Assembly (NCBI RefSeq): GCF_016107325.1 | Contig: NZ_RCVT01000001.1 | Location: 806,001 to 870,000 of the forward strand | DNA from: Sphingomonas sp. MA1305 | GTDB lineage: Bacteria > Pseudomonadota > Alphaproteobacteria > Sphingomonadales > Sphingomonadaceae | Length of the DNA: 64,000 bases | Reading direction: 5' to 3' | Shown: positions 25,512 through 34,021 of the stretch, one piece after another | Layout: every line of letters begins with the position of its first letter | How positions within the stretch are numbered: position 1 is the first letter of the stretch | Position numbers and translations under genes: made by a program | The notes under the pieces: model-generated | Told to the model about the DNA's origin: nothing | The model's input: the letters and a program-made list of their open reading frames with translations, nothing else | Database searches by the model: none

Positions 25512-25530
25512 TCGCCCGATCGCGACCGCT

Positions 25531-26631
25531 ATGGCGCCGGCCATTTCCCCAGTCATGCCGCTCGTCGAAGGCGAGGATGGCGCAGCGCCGCTGCGCATCC
25601 TGATCGTCGACGATTCGGCCGTCGCCCGCGCGGTGATGGAACGCATCGTCGGCACGGCGTCGCGCTTCGCCGTGGTCGGCAGTGTCGCCACCGTCGCCGG
25701 CGCCCATGACGTCCTGGCACGCACACGGGTCGATTTCGTTCTGCTCGACGTGCAACTGCCCGGTGTCGACGGGCTGACCGCCTTGCCCGATCTGATCGCC
25801 GCCGGCCGCGGCGCGCGCGTCCTCGTCGTCTCGTCGCAGGCGACCGAAGGCGCTGCCACCACCCTCCAGGCGCTGGCGCTCGGCGCTGCCGACACGCTGG
25901 TCAAGCCGGTGGCGGGCGGACGGATGAACGTTTTCGCCGACCAGCTGATCGACAAGCTCGTGCGACTCAGCGCGCCGGCGGCGCCGGCCGCCGTCTCCGT
26001 CCCGTCTCCCGCACCGCTGGCGCCGGTGGCGACCCCGCCGCAGCCGAGCTTCGACGAATATGACGTCGTCGCGATCGGCGCCTCGACCGGTGGCATCCAT
26101 GCGCTCAGCCAGGTCCTGCGCGCCATCCCCAACGGCTTTCGCCTGCCGATCCTGGTGACGCAGCATCTGCCCGCGTCCTTCATGCCCTATTTCGCCGCGC
26201 AGCTCGCGGTGCTCGCCGGCCGACCGTGCGACGTCGCCAGCGACCGGCTGCGGCTGCGCCCCGGCCGTATCGTCATCGCGCCGGGCGACGCGCATCTGCG
26301 CTGCGTGCCGCTGGCCGACGGCAGCGCGGCGATCCGCCTGTCGAGTGATGCCGTGGCGAGCGGCTGCATGCCATCGGTCGATCCGATGTTCGCCTCGCTC
26401 GCCGAGGTGTTCGGTGCGCGGATGCTGGCGGTGGTGCTGAGCGGCATGGGACGCGACGGGGCGGAAGGCGCCCGCGCGGTCAACAGGGCAGGAGGATGCG
26501 TGGTGGTACAGGATCAGGCCAGCTCCGTCGTCTGGGGCATGCCCGGCGCGGTGGCGGCGAGCGGCTGCGCCGATGCGATCCTGCCGCCCGATGCGATCGG
26601 CCGGCTCGTCGCCGCGCGGCAGCGGCCGTGA
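25531..26631 (+). CDS. cheB: Chemoreceptor methylesterase CheB
   Basis: A 366-residue two-domain protein: a receiver with Asp73 (FVLLDVQLPG), a Pro/Ala-rich linker near residues 150-170, then the esterase with the Ser of AIGASTGGIHAL, the His of TQHLPASFM and the Asp of SGMGRDGAEG. It removes methyl groups (and deamidates glutamines) on chemoreceptors when phosphorylated by CheA. An internal in-frame ATG at 25555 is an alternative start. The stop overlaps the GTG of cheR. Confidence 0.93.
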   Translation: MAPAISPVMPLVEGEDGAAPLRILIVDDSAVARAVMERIVGTASRFAVVGSVATVAGAHDVLARTRVDFVLLDVQLPGVDGLTALPDLIAAGRGARVLVVSSQATEGAATTLQALALGAADTLVKPVAGGRMNVFADQLIDKLVRLSAPAAPAAVSVPSPAPLAPVATPPQPSFDEYDVVAIGASTGGIHALSQVLRAIPNGFRLPILVTQHLPASFMPYFAAQLAVLAGRPCDVASDRLRLRPGRIVIAPGDAHLRCVPLADGSAAIRLSSDAVASGCMPSVDPMFASLAEVFGARMLAVVLSGMGRDGAEGARAVNRAGGCVVVQDQASSVVWGMPGAVAASGCADAILPPDAIGRLVAARQRP

Positions 26632-27506
26632 GCCTCGCCCCCGCCGTTCCCGGCAAGGGCCAGTCCGCCCCGGCGCCCGCGGTGTCGCAGGCGGTGCTCA
26701 ACGTTGTCAGCAGCCTGCTGGAGGCCCGCACCGGGCAACAGATCGCTGCCTATCGCTCGTGGCGCATCGACACGGCCCTCAAGCCGTTGCTGCGCGATCG
26801 GGGCCTGGCGACGCTCGACCAGCTCGTCGCGCGCTTGCTCGACGGCCATGACGCGGCCCTCGCCGACCAGATCGTCGATGCGCTGGTCAATGGCGAGACC
26901 TCCTTCTTTCGCGAAGCGCCGGTGTTCGACCAAGTGGTCGAGGCGGTCGCCGCGGTGGAGGCGACGGGACGCCGTGCGCGCATCTGGTGCGCGGGCTGTT
27001 CGTCGGGGCAGGAGCCGCTGTCGCTGGCGATGCTGTTCGCCGAACGCGAAGCCGATCACGGCAAGCCGATGCCCGATATCGTCGCCACCGACGTGTCGGA
27101 ACAGGCGGTGACCCGCACCCGCACCGGCCGGTTCACCCAGTTCGAGATCCAGCGCGGGCTGCCGATCCGGCGGATGATGCGCTGGTTCGATGCCGCCGGC
27201 AACGACTGGGCGGCGAAGCCAGAGCTGCTCCGCGCGATCACCGTGCGGCGGCACAATCTGGTTACCGATCCGCCGCCGGTCGGCACCTATGACGTGCTGC
27301 TCTGCCGCAACGTGCTGCTCTATCTGTCCGCACCGACCAAGGCGGACGTCTTCACCCGCTTCGCCCGCGCGCTGCGGCCCGGCGGCGTGCTGGTGCTCGG
27401 CGCCGGCGAGACGGTGATCGGCCAGACCGACGCGTTCGAGCCGAGCCGCCGCCTACGCGGCTTCTACGAACGCGCCGCGCGCCTGCCGCGCGCCTCTGCC
27501 GCCTGA
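26628..27506 (+). CDS. cheR: Chemoreceptor methyltransferase CheR
   Basis: A 292-residue SAM-dependent methyltransferase. The GTG start at 26628 overlaps the cheB stop (GTGA). NGETSFFRE is the conserved N-domain loop, IWCAGCSSGQEPLS the SAM-binding loop, and DVLLCRNVLLYL the catalytic strand. It adds methyl groups to glutamate residues of chemoreceptors and is opposed by CheB. A 15-residue unstructured N-terminus (AVPGKGQSAPAP) is longer than usual. Confidence 0.92.
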   Translation: MSLAPAVPGKGQSAPAPAVSQAVLNVVSSLLEARTGQQIAAYRSWRIDTALKPLLRDRGLATLDQLVARLLDGHDAALADQIVDALVNGETSFFREAPVFDQVVEAVAAVEATGRRARIWCAGCSSGQEPLSLAMLFAEREADHGKPMPDIVATDVSEQAVTRTRTGRFTQFEIQRGLPIRRMMRWFDAAGNDWAAKPELLRAITVRRHNLVTDPPPVGTYDVLLCRNVLLYLSAPTKADVFTRFARALRPGGVLVLGAGETVIGQTDAFEPSRRLRGFYERAARLPRASAA

Positions 27507-27557
27507 CGCCCCTTACGCCCCTTACGCGGCGCGTCGGCTTCGGCTAGACCCGGCGTC

Positions 27558-28247
27558 ATGACCCCATTCGACACGCCCTCGCCGAACTTCGACGAGCGAC
27601 GGCTGCCGATCGATATGATCGTCCTCCATTACACCGGTATGCCCGACGGGCCATCGGCGCTGGCGCGGCTGCGCGACCCGGCGGCGAAGGTATCGGCGCA
27701 TTATCTGGTCGAGGAAGACGGGTCGGTGTTCCGCCTGGTCGACGAGAGCAAGCGCGCCTGGCACGCCGGCGCGTCGCACTGGCGCGGCTGCACCGACGTC
27801 AATTCGGCGAGCATCGGCATCGAGATCGTCAATCCCGGCCATGAATGGGGCTATCGCGACTTTCCGGAGCCGCAGGTCGCCGCGGTGATCCGCTTGGTCG
27901 CGGAGATCAAGGATCGCTATGCCATCACCCGCGGCAACGTCGTCGGTCATTCCGACATCGCGCCGACCCGCAAACGCGATCCGGGCGAGCGCTTTCCCTG
28001 GGGCCGGCTGGCGCGGCTGCGGCTGGCGCTGCCCCGGCCGACGCAGAAGCTGCTCGACCCGATGTGGACGCAGGCCGGCTTCCTGCTCGCGCTCGAACGC
28101 TTCGGCTATGACGTCACCGATCCGCTCGCCGCGACGATCGCCTTCCAGCGCCGGTTCCGCCCCGAACTGATCGATGGCGAGATCGATGCCGAATGCCGCA
28201 TGATCCTGCTCGCGCTGCTGCTTCCCAAGCCGCAGGGGGACGAGTAA
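27558..28247 (+). CDS. N-acetylmuramoyl-L-alanine amidase, AmpD-like
   Basis: A 229-residue zinc amidase. The metal ligands are in MIVLHYTGM, VVGHSDIAP and the catalytic Lys/Asp pair in RKRDPGERFPW. A C-terminal helical region (from about residue 165) is a peptidoglycan-binding domain. It cleaves the bond between MurNAc and the stem peptide. No signal peptide is seen, so it is probably a cytoplasmic recycling enzyme like AmpD. RNase P RNA lies 10 bp downstream. Confidence 0.9.
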   Translation: MTPFDTPSPNFDERRLPIDMIVLHYTGMPDGPSALARLRDPAAKVSAHYLVEEDGSVFRLVDESKRAWHAGASHWRGCTDVNSASIGIEIVNPGHEWGYRDFPEPQVAAVIRLVAEIKDRYAITRGNVVGHSDIAPTRKRDPGERFPWGRLARLRLALPRPTQKLLDPMWTQAGFLLALERFGYDVTDPLAATIAFQRRFRPELIDGEIDAECRMILLALLLPKPQGDE

Positions 28248-28255
28248 GGGGGGCG

Positions 28256-28650
28256 GGCCAGAGGGTCGGGCGGCCGCGTCGCGCAGCAATGCGCGCCGAG
28301 GAAAGTCCGGGCTCCGCGGAACGACGGTGCCGGGTAACGCCCGGCGGGGGCGACCCCAGGGACAGTGCCACAGAGAGCAGACCGCCTGCCGTTCGCGGCA
28401 GGTAAGGGTGAAAGGGTGCGGCAAGAGCGCACCGCGCGGTCGGTAACGGCAGCGGCACGGCAAACCCCACCGGGAGCAAGACCGAATAGGGGCGGCATGG
28501 CGCGCGGCAACGCGCGCCGGGGTGTGTTCCCACCCGCTGCCCGGGTTGGTTGCTGGAGACGGCGCGCAAGCGTCGTCCGAGAGGAATGGTCGCCTATCTT
28601 CCCGGCAACGGGAGGGGGACAGAACCCGGCTTACAGACCCTCTGGCAAAC
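28256..28650 (+). ncRNA. rnpB: RNase P RNA (bacterial class A)
   Basis: The conserved GAGGAAAGTCCGGGCTC (about 28298-28314) and the 3' partner ACAGAACCCGGCTTAC (about 28620-28634) form helix P4 of the catalytic core. CACAGAGAGCAGACCGCC is the conserved region between. The termini pair: CCAGAGGGTC (28258-28267) with GACCCTCTGG (28636-28645). The size of about 390 nt is normal. It is the ribozyme that matures tRNA 5' ends; its protein RnpA is not in the window. Confidence 0.95.
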
Positions 28651-28698
28651 GCTCCCCCGGCAGGGCACGATCGGCCCGCCAGAGGGGGAGATTCGGGC

Positions 28699-30639
28699 AT
28701 GAACAGGATGTGGGCCGCGGCCGCGCTGATCGCGGTGGCCGGGCAGTCGACGGCGCAGCAGGCCGCGCGCACGGTGCAGCAGGATTTCGACGCTGCCGAA
28801 GCGCTGGACGCCGGGACCGACAAGGCCGCCGCGCTGGCCGCCTGGCAGGCGCTGGAGCAGCGGGTCCGCGATCGCCCACGCAGCCGTGCGATCGTGCTGG
28901 TCCGCAAGAGCGCGGCGTTGCTCGCGCTCGACCGCAAGGACGAAGCGGTCACCGCCGCCCAGGCCGGGCTCGCCATCCTGCCCGCGGACGATGCCTCGCT
29001 GCGGGCAGACCGCTTTCAGGCGAGCTTGAATCTGGGCCGGATCGCGATGACCAGCCTGGACTATGCGACGGCGGCAGACTGGTTCGCGAAAGCGGAAGCC
29101 ACCGCCGACAGCGCGCGTGACAAGATCGTCGCCGCCTTGAGCCTGGTGCAGACCGCGACCTTCACCGATCCCGCGGCGGCGGCGGCGGCTCAGACCCGCC
29201 TCGACGGCCTTGTCGCGTCGGCGAAACTGGACCGCGCGTCGCTGGGCACGATCGCCGAGGCGAAAGGGATACTGTCGCTGAACCGCGGCGACATACCGGC
29301 GGCGCAGGCGACGTTCCGGGATGCCGTGCGCGCGTTCGGCGGGATCAACTCCAACATGATCGACCTTCACGACGTGTCGGTCCGTTCGGATGCCGCCATC
29401 GCCTATCTGCTCGGCGGCAACGAGGATGAGGCGCGGCGCTATGTCGCGCTGACCGGCGCCGGGGCGAAGTCGATCGGCCTGATCGATCCCGGCGTCGCGA
29501 TGGTCCCGCCAGACTGTGGCGGCGAGGAGGGGCTGAAGCCCAACGACATGGCGGTGGTCGAATTTTCCATCGCCGACGACGGCACGGCACGCGGCGTGCG
29601 GCCGATCTACGCAGCCGGCGGCGGCAAGGTGGCGCTCGCCTTCGCCCAGGCGGTGCGGCAATGGTCGTGGATCCCCGACCAGGTCAAATCGATGCCGACC
29701 TTCCTGCGCTACAATGCGCGGGTCGAGATGCGCTGCAACCTCGCCTTTCCACGTCCCTCGATCAACGACCAGCTCGAGGCCGAGCTGATCGCCTGGGGAC
29801 GCGGCAAGGGGCTGAACTTCGCCGACCGGCCCGATTCGCCGGCGACGGCGATCGTGGCGCAGCGTCGGGCGCTGAAGGATGCGGCAAGCGGGGGCGACAG
29901 TCTGGCGACGCTGCCGGCGCTGTTCGCGCTGATCCGTAATCCCGTCGTGCCGCGCGACGAGCGCGGACCGGCGGCGCGACGGGCGCTGGCGATCGCCGTC
30001 GCCAACGGCGCACCGGCGACGGCGCGGCTCGACCTCGACCTGGAGGCGCGGACCGCCACCGCGGCCGACCTCTACCGCCGCGGCAATTTCCGCCGGATCG
30101 TCGAACCGATGCTGGGCGAAACGCCCTATGCCAGCGATTCGCAGGCGCGCGCGGCGCTCCGGCTGCTGCTCGCCGACCGCGAGAGCGATCGCGTCCGTCG
30201 CGATGTAATCCTGCAACAGGTGGCGCAGGACAAGGCGCTGGCCGCGGCCGATCCGCTCAAGGTCGGGGCGCTGATCCGCCTCGCATCGCTGGCGCAGGAG
30301 CGCGGCGACCTGGAAGCGGCGCGGACCACCTTCGCCGCGTCGGGCCTGGCGGCCAATCAATGCGCGCTGATCGACAAGCCGCCTCAGTTCGCCCATGCCG
30401 GCGGCACCTATCCCCAAGAGGCGCAGCGCTGGGGGATGAGCGGCTGGACGCGGACCCAATTCGACGTCGACCCGGACGGTCGCGTCCTCAACGAGCGGGC
30501 GATCATCTCCTATCCGCCGTTCGTCTTCACCAAGGCGGGCGTCGATACGATCCGCACCGCGCGCTTCTCCAAGACCTACCGGCCCGACGGCAGCCTCGGC
30601 TGCGGGGCGCTGACCAAGGGAGTCCGCTTCAGCCTGTAG
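28699..30639 (+). CDS. Exported protein with two TonB C-terminal-like domains
   Basis: A 646-residue protein with a signal peptide (MNRMWAAAALIAVAGQSTAQQ). The N-terminal ~200 residues are TPR-like helices. Two segments, about residues 290-350 (VVEFSIADDGTARGVRP and RQWSWIPDQ) and the last 80 residues (TQFDVDPDGRVLNERAI and TARFSKTYRPDGS), look like TonB_C folds, and more helices lie between. It lacks the N-terminal membrane anchor and Pro-rich linker of true TonB, so it may bind periplasmic or outer-membrane partners rather than transduce energy. The start sits 48 bp after rnpB. Confidence 0.7.
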   Translation: MNRMWAAAALIAVAGQSTAQQAARTVQQDFDAAEALDAGTDKAAALAAWQALEQRVRDRPRSRAIVLVRKSAALLALDRKDEAVTAAQAGLAILPADDASLRADRFQASLNLGRIAMTSLDYATAADWFAKAEATADSARDKIVAALSLVQTATFTDPAAAAAAQTRLDGLVASAKLDRASLGTIAEAKGILSLNRGDIPAAQATFRDAVRAFGGINSNMIDLHDVSVRSDAAIAYLLGGNEDEARRYVALTGAGAKSIGLIDPGVAMVPPDCGGEEGLKPNDMAVVEFSIADDGTARGVRPIYAAGGGKVALAFAQAVRQWSWIPDQVKSMPTFLRYNARVEMRCNLAFPRPSINDQLEAELIAWGRGKGLNFADRPDSPATAIVAQRRALKDAASGGDSLATLPALFALIRNPVVPRDERGPAARRALAIAVANGAPATARLDLDLEARTATAADLYRRGNFRRIVEPMLGETPYASDSQARAALRLLLADRESDRVRRDVILQQVAQDKALAAADPLKVGALIRLASLAQERGDLEAARTTFAASGLAANQCALIDKPPQFAHAGGTYPQEAQRWGMSGWTRTQFDVDPDGRVLNERAIISYPPFVFTKAGVDTIRTARFSKTYRPDGSLGCGALTKGVRFSL

Positions 30640-30689
30640 ACGCGGGTCCCGCTTGCGCGCCGTCTCCGATCGCCTATGTCGCAGACGAG

Positions 30690-31229
30690 ATGGCGCGCAG
30701 CACGACACGATCGAACGACTGGGGTTTTCCACGCTGGCGGGGCTATGGCTCCGGCCGGGAGGCGATGACGGTGCGTCTGTGCGATCGGCACGGCTGCGAC
30801 AAGCCGGGCGACTGTCCCGCGCCCAAATCGCCCAACAGCCCCGATCGCTGGTATTTCTGCACCGACCATGCCGCCGAATACAATCGCGGCTGGAATTACT
30901 TCGAGGGCCTGTCCTCAGAGGAGGCGGCGGCGCGCGAGGCGTCGGAAAGCCGCACCGCCTCCGGCTATGCGCATGCCAACCATTATGCCTGGGGCGGGCC
31001 GGGCGACGGCAGCCGCTCGCGCGACGAGATGCATGCGCTCGACGCGCTGGGGTTGGAGAGTGACGCGGATTTCGAGGCGGTGAAGGGTGCCTGGCGCCGG
31101 CTCGCCAAGGAGAATCATCCGGACGTGCGCCCCGGCGATGCCGAAGCCGCGGTCCGCTTCCAGGCGGTGCAGGCCGCCTATGAGGTGCTCAAGGCGGCGG
31201 AGGACGGGCGGACGTGGCGCCCCCGATGA
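30690..31229 (+). CDS. J-domain (DnaJ-like) protein
   Basis: A 179-residue protein with a C-terminal J-domain (about residues 113-174: ALDALGLESDADFEAVKGAW and the HPD motif in KENHPDVRPGD) that would stimulate a DnaK-type chaperone. The N-terminal part has a Cys/His cluster (CDRHGCDKPGDCPAP and WYFCTDHAAEYN) that could bind zinc. This small co-chaperone is common in alphaproteobacteria, and its client is unknown. It overlaps the next small gene by 4 bp. Confidence 0.82.
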   Translation: MARSTTRSNDWGFPRWRGYGSGREAMTVRLCDRHGCDKPGDCPAPKSPNSPDRWYFCTDHAAEYNRGWNYFEGLSSEEAAAREASESRTASGYAHANHYAWGGPGDGSRSRDEMHALDALGLESDADFEAVKGAWRRLAKENHPDVRPGDAEAAVRFQAVQAAYEVLKAAEDGRTWRPR

Positions 31230-31519
31230 AGGAGATCGCCGCGCATTGGAATGGCGCGGTGCTGGTCTGCGGCAAATGCACCAGAAAGGTCGACGGCGGC
31301 TTCGGCCGCAAGGGGCGCACGCCGCTCGCCAAGCTGCTGCGCAAGGTGCTCGGGCTGAAGAAGGGGCGCAAGGCGCCGCTCGGCATCGTCGAGACGCGTT
31401 GCCTGGGGCTGTGTCCGCGTGATGCGGTGGCGGTGATCGACGCGCGGGCGCCAGATCGTTGGCTGGTCGTGCCAAAAGGCTCGGACATCACCGACTTGGC
31501 GCTGCGGATCGCGCCCTAA
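31226..31519 (+). CDS. Small [2Fe-2S] thioredoxin-like ferredoxin-type protein
   Basis: A 97-residue protein starting on the ATGA overlap with the J-domain gene (a GTG at 31214 is an alternative). Four cysteines occur as CGKCTRK and, 40 residues later, RCLGLCPRD, a pattern like the thioredoxin-fold [2Fe-2S] ferredoxin family. A possible role is electron transfer or metal handling. The cluster has not been shown and cysteine spacing alone is the basis. Confidence 0.65.
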   Translation: MKEIAAHWNGAVLVCGKCTRKVDGGFGRKGRTPLAKLLRKVLGLKKGRKAPLGIVETRCLGLCPRDAVAVIDARAPDRWLVVPKGSDITDLALRIAP

Positions 31520-31562
31520 AACCAAACGCCATTCAGCATCGCAAACTTTGGAACCGACCTGC

Positions 31563-31655
31563 CGTCATCCGGCGAAGGCGGGAATCCAGACGCGCGAAGC
31601 CTGCTGTAGAGCCGTGACGTCGAAGATCTGGATCCCCGCCTCCGCGGGGATGACG
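31563..31655. repeat. REP/BIME-like inverted repeat pair
   Basis: Arms 31563-31590 and 31627-31655 (CGTCATCCGGCGAAGGCGGG and CCCCGCCTCCGCGGGGATGA) form an inverted pair in the 188-bp gap between the ferredoxin-like gene and convergent sufE. The same family as at 14.4, 16.9, 36.4 and 41.4 kb. Confidence 0.8.
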
Positions 31656-31707
31656 AAACATGGCCTGCCACGCCGAATGTCGATCTCCAGCGGCGTCGCG
31701 ACCCTGG

Positions 31708-32112
31708 TCAGGCGTAACGGGTCGCGGTCTCGCGGATCAGCGCGATCATGTTCGGGATGCCCTGCGTCCGGTTCGAGCTGAGCTGGTTCCTGAGATCGAA
31801 CGGTGCCAGCTCCGCCGCTACGTCCGTCGCCACGATCTGCGCGGGCGCGCGGTCCTGCACGGTCAGCAGCACCAGCGCGATGATCCCCTTGGTGATCGCG
31901 GCATTGGAATCGGCGAGGAAATGCAGCGTGCCGTCGTCGCGGACGGTGGGATAGACCCAGACGGAGGCGGAACAGCCCCGCACCAGCGTCGCATCGGTCT
32001 TCAGCGCGTCCGGCATCGGCTCCAAGGCGCGGCCGAGGTCGATCAGCAGTCGATAGCGGTCGTCGGGGTCGAGGAAGTCATATTCGTCGCGGACGTCGGC
32101 GATGCTGGTCAT
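31708..32112 (-). CDS. sufE: Cysteine desulfuration protein SufE
   Basis: A 134-residue SufE. Cys47 in LVRGCSASVWVY accepts sulfur from SufS. The length and RQ/NRTQGIPNM C-terminal pattern match the family. The start MTSIADVRDEY at 32112 gives normal length; upstream frame adds 12 unlikely residues. It is the only suf gene here; the cysteine desulfurases at 11-13 kb are of a different type. It sits downstream of the psp genes, 129 bp away, so its own promoter is likely. Confidence 0.92.
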   Translation of the reverse strand: MTSIADVRDEYDFLDPDDRYRLLIDLGRALEPMPDALKTDATLVRGCSASVWVYPTVRDDGTLHFLADSNAAITKGIIALVLLTVQDRAPAQIVATDVAAELAPFDLRNQLSSNRTQGIPNMIALIRETATRYA

Positions 32113-32241
32113 GGGCGGTGCGGTACAGGGGCGGGACGGGCAGGGCAATCGATCATGCTCGCGCCTTCCCGCATCCCTGTCGCAGTGCCGGCCCCCGTAT
32201 CAGCCAGCGGCTGGAACCTTCAGGTACGGGAAGGATCGCGG

Positions 32242-32481
32242 TTAAAGGTCGACCCCGGCCGCGATCGCTTCCAGCTTCTTGATCCGCTCCTTGAGGTCGG
32301 CGATCTCGATCCGCGAGCCGGCCGACGGCACGGGGGGCGCCTGTTCGTGGGCCTGGTCGAGCTGCTGGTGCTTGAACGCCAGCCAGCTGCGCCAGCCGGA
32401 CAGGCCTGCGGTGGTCACCATGCCCAGACCGGCGAGGCCGGACAGCGATACGGTCAGATACACGATGTCGGGATTGGTCAT
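32242..32481 (-). CDS. Small membrane/coiled-coil protein, last of the psp array
   Basis: A 79-residue protein: one N-terminal membrane helix (about residues 8-29) followed by a Gln/His/Pro linker and a short C-terminal helix RIEIADLKERIKKLEAIAAG. The final helix resembles the RLEERVxVLERI motif of the neighbouring PspB-like proteins but is truncated. It is probably the most diverged member of the array and co-transcribed with it. Confidence 0.6.
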   Translation of the reverse strand: MTNPDIVYLTVSLSGLAGLGMVTTAGLSGWRSWLAFKHQQLDQAHEQAPPVPSAGSRIEIADLKERIKKLEAIAAGVDL

Positions 32482-32492
32482 GTCCGCCTCCT

Positions 32493-32735
32493 TCAGCGGT
32501 CGCGCAGCCGGTCGATCTCGCGATCGAGGTCGATGCTGCTGCGATTGTCGGTGATGACGCGTTCCAGCACCTGGACGCGGTCCTTGAGGATGCGCACCTC
32601 GTCATAGAGGCGCCTGGTCTCGTCGATCGGGGGGCGTGGGGCGTCGACGCGATTGCGGGTGATCGACCGCACCGCCATCACGATGCCGAACACCACCAGC
32701 GCCACGACTGCGACGATCACTTCGGCAGGGTTCAC
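32493..32735 (-). CDS. PspB-like membrane coiled-coil protein
   Basis: An 80-residue protein with an N-terminal membrane helix (about 4-24) and a C-terminal coiled coil ending in RILKDRVQVLERVITD and DREIDRLRDR. This is the same tail as in the three genes upstream. Function is inferred only from position and similarity to PspB, an inner-membrane partner of PspA and PspC. Confidence 0.7.
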   Translation of the reverse strand: MNPAEVIVAVVALVVFGIVMAVRSITRNRVDAPRPPIDETRRLYDEVRILKDRVQVLERVITDNRSSIDLDREIDRLRDR

Positions 32736-32748
32736 GGTCTAGTGCTCC

Positions 32749-33018
32749 TCAATTCACCTGGATGCGGAGTTGGTCGATCGTGTCGGACAGGTCCGCGCCG
32801 CGATCGGTGGCGATCCGCTCCAGCACCCGCACCCGCGCCTCCAGCCGCTCGACATGCGCCGCATATTGCGCCGCCTTCTCGGCGGTCTGGGCGTTGAGAG
32901 CGCCGGCCATCGTTTCCTTGTGCTTCAGCCAGCGCTTGAACATCTCGGAACCGATGCCGAGGATCACGGGCAGGCCGACGATCACGAAGGCGAGCATGAA
33001 GATAGTGAAGCCGTTCAT
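32749..33018 (-). CDS. PspB-like membrane coiled-coil protein
   Basis: An 89-residue protein with a membrane helix (about 3-24), a short basic loop (FKRWLKHKETM) and a coiled-coil tail with VERLEARVRVLERIATD. Its start overlaps the upstream stop by one base (TGATG), so translation is coupled. A paralogue of the adjacent genes. Confidence 0.7.
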   Translation of the reverse strand: MNGFTIFMLAFVIVGLPVILGIGSEMFKRWLKHKETMAGALNAQTAEKAAQYAAHVERLEARVRVLERIATDRGADLSDTIDQLRIQVN

Positions 33019-33275
33019 CAGCGCAGCCTTTCGATTTCGCGGTCGAGCCGGTGCGCGCCGTCGGTGACGATCCGCTCGACATTGGCGAGGCGTTCCTGCA
33101 ACCGGTCGATCTGGCCGACGCGCTGGGCGTTCTCGGCATCGAGCAGCTGGATGCCGCGGCGCGCCTCGATGTCCGGGGCGGCGATGGCTTGGCGGACCTT
33201 GCGGCGGCCGTACCATTGGATAGCGAGCGTGATCACCGATCCGATGATCATGCAGATGACGTGGTCGGGACCCAT
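33018..33275 (-). CDS. PspB-like membrane coiled-coil protein
   Basis: An 85-residue protein with one membrane helix (about 5-22), then a coiled coil with QLLDAENAQRVGQID and DRLQERLANVERIVTD, ending LDREIERLR. The tail matches that of its neighbours. It overlaps the next gene by one base. Confidence 0.7.
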   Translation of the reverse strand: MGPDHVICMIIGSVITLAIQWYGRRKVRQAIAAPDIEARRGIQLLDAENAQRVGQIDRLQERLANVERIVTDGAHRLDREIERLR

Positions 33276-33287
33276 GACGGCTGTCCT

Positions 33288-33602
33288 TTACCGGTCGCGG
33301 AGCGCTTCGATCTCGCGAGCGGTACGCTCGGCAGGATCGGTGGCGATGCGTTCGAGGACGGCGATCCGCTCCTCCAAGCGGCTGACTTGGCCGGTCAGCT
33401 TGTCGTTCTCGTTGGTGAGCAGCATGATCTTGCGCTCCGCCTCGATGTCGCCGGTCGCTTCGGCATAGCGCCCGCGGCGGCGGCTGCGGCGACTTTCCTC
33501 GTCGATCGGGTAGCCGTGCTTGGCCTTGACCCAGGTGGTGAAGGCATGCCGCGCCGAAATCGCGCCGACCACACCCACCGGAACCATCCAACCCATGTCC
33601 AT
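33288..33602 (-). CDS. PspB-like membrane coiled-coil protein
   Basis: A 104-residue protein with a weak N-terminal hydrophobic segment (WMVPVGVVGAISA), an Arg-rich region (SRRSRRRGRYAEA) and a coiled coil with SRLEERIAVLERIATD ending REIEALRDR. It is the longest member of the array; its membrane association is less certain because the hydrophobic stretch is short. Confidence 0.68.
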   Translation of the reverse strand: MDMGWMVPVGVVGAISARHAFTTWVKAKHGYPIDEESRRSRRRGRYAEATGDIEAERKIMLLTNENDKLTGQVSRLEERIAVLERIATDPAERTAREIEALRDR

Positions 33603-33639
33603 GTGAACTCTCCCCTTCAGACGCCCCGCGAGCGACGGC

Positions 33640-34020
33640 TCAGCGCAGGCTGTCGATTTCCTCGGCCAGCCGGCTGTTGCGGCTGGTATAGTGCAACTCG
33701 ATGTCGGCGAGCCGTCGATCGATGTCGCGGAACTTGCTGCGCACCTCGGCGGTCGACCGCTTGGGATTGCTGCGCACGCCCTGCCAGAACTTCTCGTCGT
33801 GCTCGTCCTGATACAGGTCGATCGGCTTGTTGTCGGCGACCCAGGCGATCACGAAATAGGCGACGACGATCCACCATTGCTGGGCGATCAGCGTCATGCC
33901 GGCGACGCCCAGGCGGACCCACATCGGGTCGGTGCCGATGTAATCGGCAATCCCCGAACACACGCCCTTCCACTTGCCGTTCTGCGGATCGAGGTAGAAT
34001 TTGGTGCGGCTGCCGGACAT
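33640..34020 (-). CDS. pspC: PspC-domain envelope stress protein
   Basis: A 126-residue protein with the PspC domain: FYLDPQNGKWKGVCSGIADYIGTDPMWVRLG followed by one or two membrane segments (about 40-62). Written in two parts, the first 16 residues carry the KGVCSG signature. The C-terminal helix RRLADIELHYTSRNSRLAEEID resembles the tails of the downstream PspB-like proteins. PspC with PspB senses envelope stress and releases PspA. It lies 1 bp after the pspB stop. Confidence 0.88.
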   Translation of the reverse strand: MSGSRTKFYLDPQNGKWKGVCSGIADYIGTDPMWVRLGVAGMTLIAQQWWIVVAYFVIAWVADNKPIDLYQDEHDEKFWQGVRSNPKRSTAEVRSKFRDIDRRLADIELHYTSRNSRLAEEIDSLR

Positions 34021-34021
34021 C

